A stretch of DNA of 6,208 bases from Candidatus Competibacteraceae bacterium (GTDB lineage: Bacteria > Pseudomonadota > Gammaproteobacteria > Competibacterales > Competibacteraceae), in the NCBI GenBank assembly GCA_020444985.1, contig JAGRHK010000108.1, forward strand, positions 1-6,208, written 5' to 3'. A program made the position numbers and the translations under genes. Of this stretch, positions 5,854 through 6,208 are shown piece by piece. Position 1 is the first letter of the stretch; the number at the start of each line of letters is the position of its first letter. Under the pieces are notes generated by a model. That model was not told the origin of the DNA. It made no database searches and worked only from the letters and a program-made list of their open reading frames with translations.

Positions 5854-6208
5854 TCGGGTTTTTTCGCCGTTGTGCGATAACGGTTCAGGAGAGCCAGATT
5901 GAACAGTTTGTCGATATTAATCGTGAGCAACAATTGACCCTGGAGTTTATAGGTGCCCTGAATCAGCTCGCGGGCAATGCCTTCGAGCGTATCCGGCGGG
6001 CGTTCAAAACAGGCTGGATCGACTTCCAGCACATCGCCAATGCGATCCACCAGCAAGCTGAAGGTGCCTTGGCGGGTCTGAACCACAATATTAATCGGTC
6101 GTCGATCATCCTGCGGGTCGCCGACCTGGAGTAACCGGCGCAGGTCGATCGCGGTAACGATTTGACCACGCAGGTTGATCAGGCCGCGCACGACCGACGG
6201 CGCCAGAG
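5850..6208 (-). CDS. cheW: CheW, chemotaxis coupling protein (N-terminus outside window)
   Basis: About 118 C-terminal residues are visible; the start lies beyond the right edge. The reading frame enters with LAPSVVRGLINLRGQIVTAI, the most conserved part of CheW (V-x-G-x-[IL]-N-x-RG-x-x-[ILV]-x-x-[IV]-D-[LI]), and ends KKPE at a TGA (5852-5850). A second core segment, VDRIGDVLEVDPACFERPP, and a strand near the C-terminus, LQGQLLLTINIDKLF, also fit. CheW is a cytoplasmic SH3-like adaptor that joins receptor tips to the kinase CheA in signalling arrays. An apparent start at 6191 is an internal GTG (Val) in the middle of the conserved core, not the true start. The stop codon overlaps the receptor's GTG start, so cheW and the receptor gene are very probably one transcription unit and translationally coupled. 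It could in principle be the CheW-like domain of a larger protein, such as a CheV- or CheA-type C-terminus, but the short C-terminal tail favours CheW. Confidence 0.92.
   Translation of the reverse strand, partial: LAPSVVRGLINLRGQIVTAIDLRRLLQVGDPQDDRRPINIVVQTRQGTFSLLVDRIGDVLEVDPACFERPPDTLEGIARELIQGTYKLQGQLLLTINIDKLFNLALLNRYRTTAKKPE

Noticed and set aside
1..6208. CRISPR array, tRNA or rRNA genes, or prophage genes
   Set aside because: No regularly spaced repeats, tRNA cloverleaf, rRNA sequence or phage protein was seen anywhere in the window.

Overview
The window is a compact chemotaxis (che) gene cluster. All of it is read on the minus strand, so transcription runs from the right edge toward the left. 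Protein sequences and GC content suggest a Gammaproteobacterium or a close proteobacterial relative. That is inferred from the style of the CheB, CheR, CheW and receptor sequences; there is no rRNA or other phylogenetic marker here.

In order of transcription the layout is: the C-terminal part of a CheW coupling protein (right edge to 5850); a 771-residue membrane chemoreceptor with a Cache-like sensor, HAMP, PAS and signalling hairpin (5853 to 3538); a broken remnant of a CheY-type receiver gene (3538 to 3363); cheB, the receptor methylesterase (3356 to 2208); cheR, the receptor methyltransferase (2175 to 1330); a probable weak terminator; an intact single-domain CheY (1260 to 895); a 161-residue protein carrying the CheC/CheX phosphatase signature (801 to 316); and, past an apparent insertion-sequence end, the first 43 codons of a TnpB/OrfB transposon protein running off the left edge.

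Together these genes cover receptor, coupling, adaptation (CheR adds and CheB removes methyl groups), an output response regulator, and probably signal termination through a CheX-like phosphatase. The kinase CheA is not in the window. It would be expected upstream of cheW, beyond the right edge, or elsewhere.

The least ordinary points are: (1) the receiver remnant between the receptor and cheB, which lacks its phosphoacceptor half and carries a frameshift; (2) the divergent CheX-like gene directly after cheY; (3) a near-consensus sigma70 promoter placed so that the tnpB transcript would be essentially leaderless; and (4) a perfect 14-bp palindrome between cheY and the cheX-like gene. I do not see a wholly new multi-gene system here.
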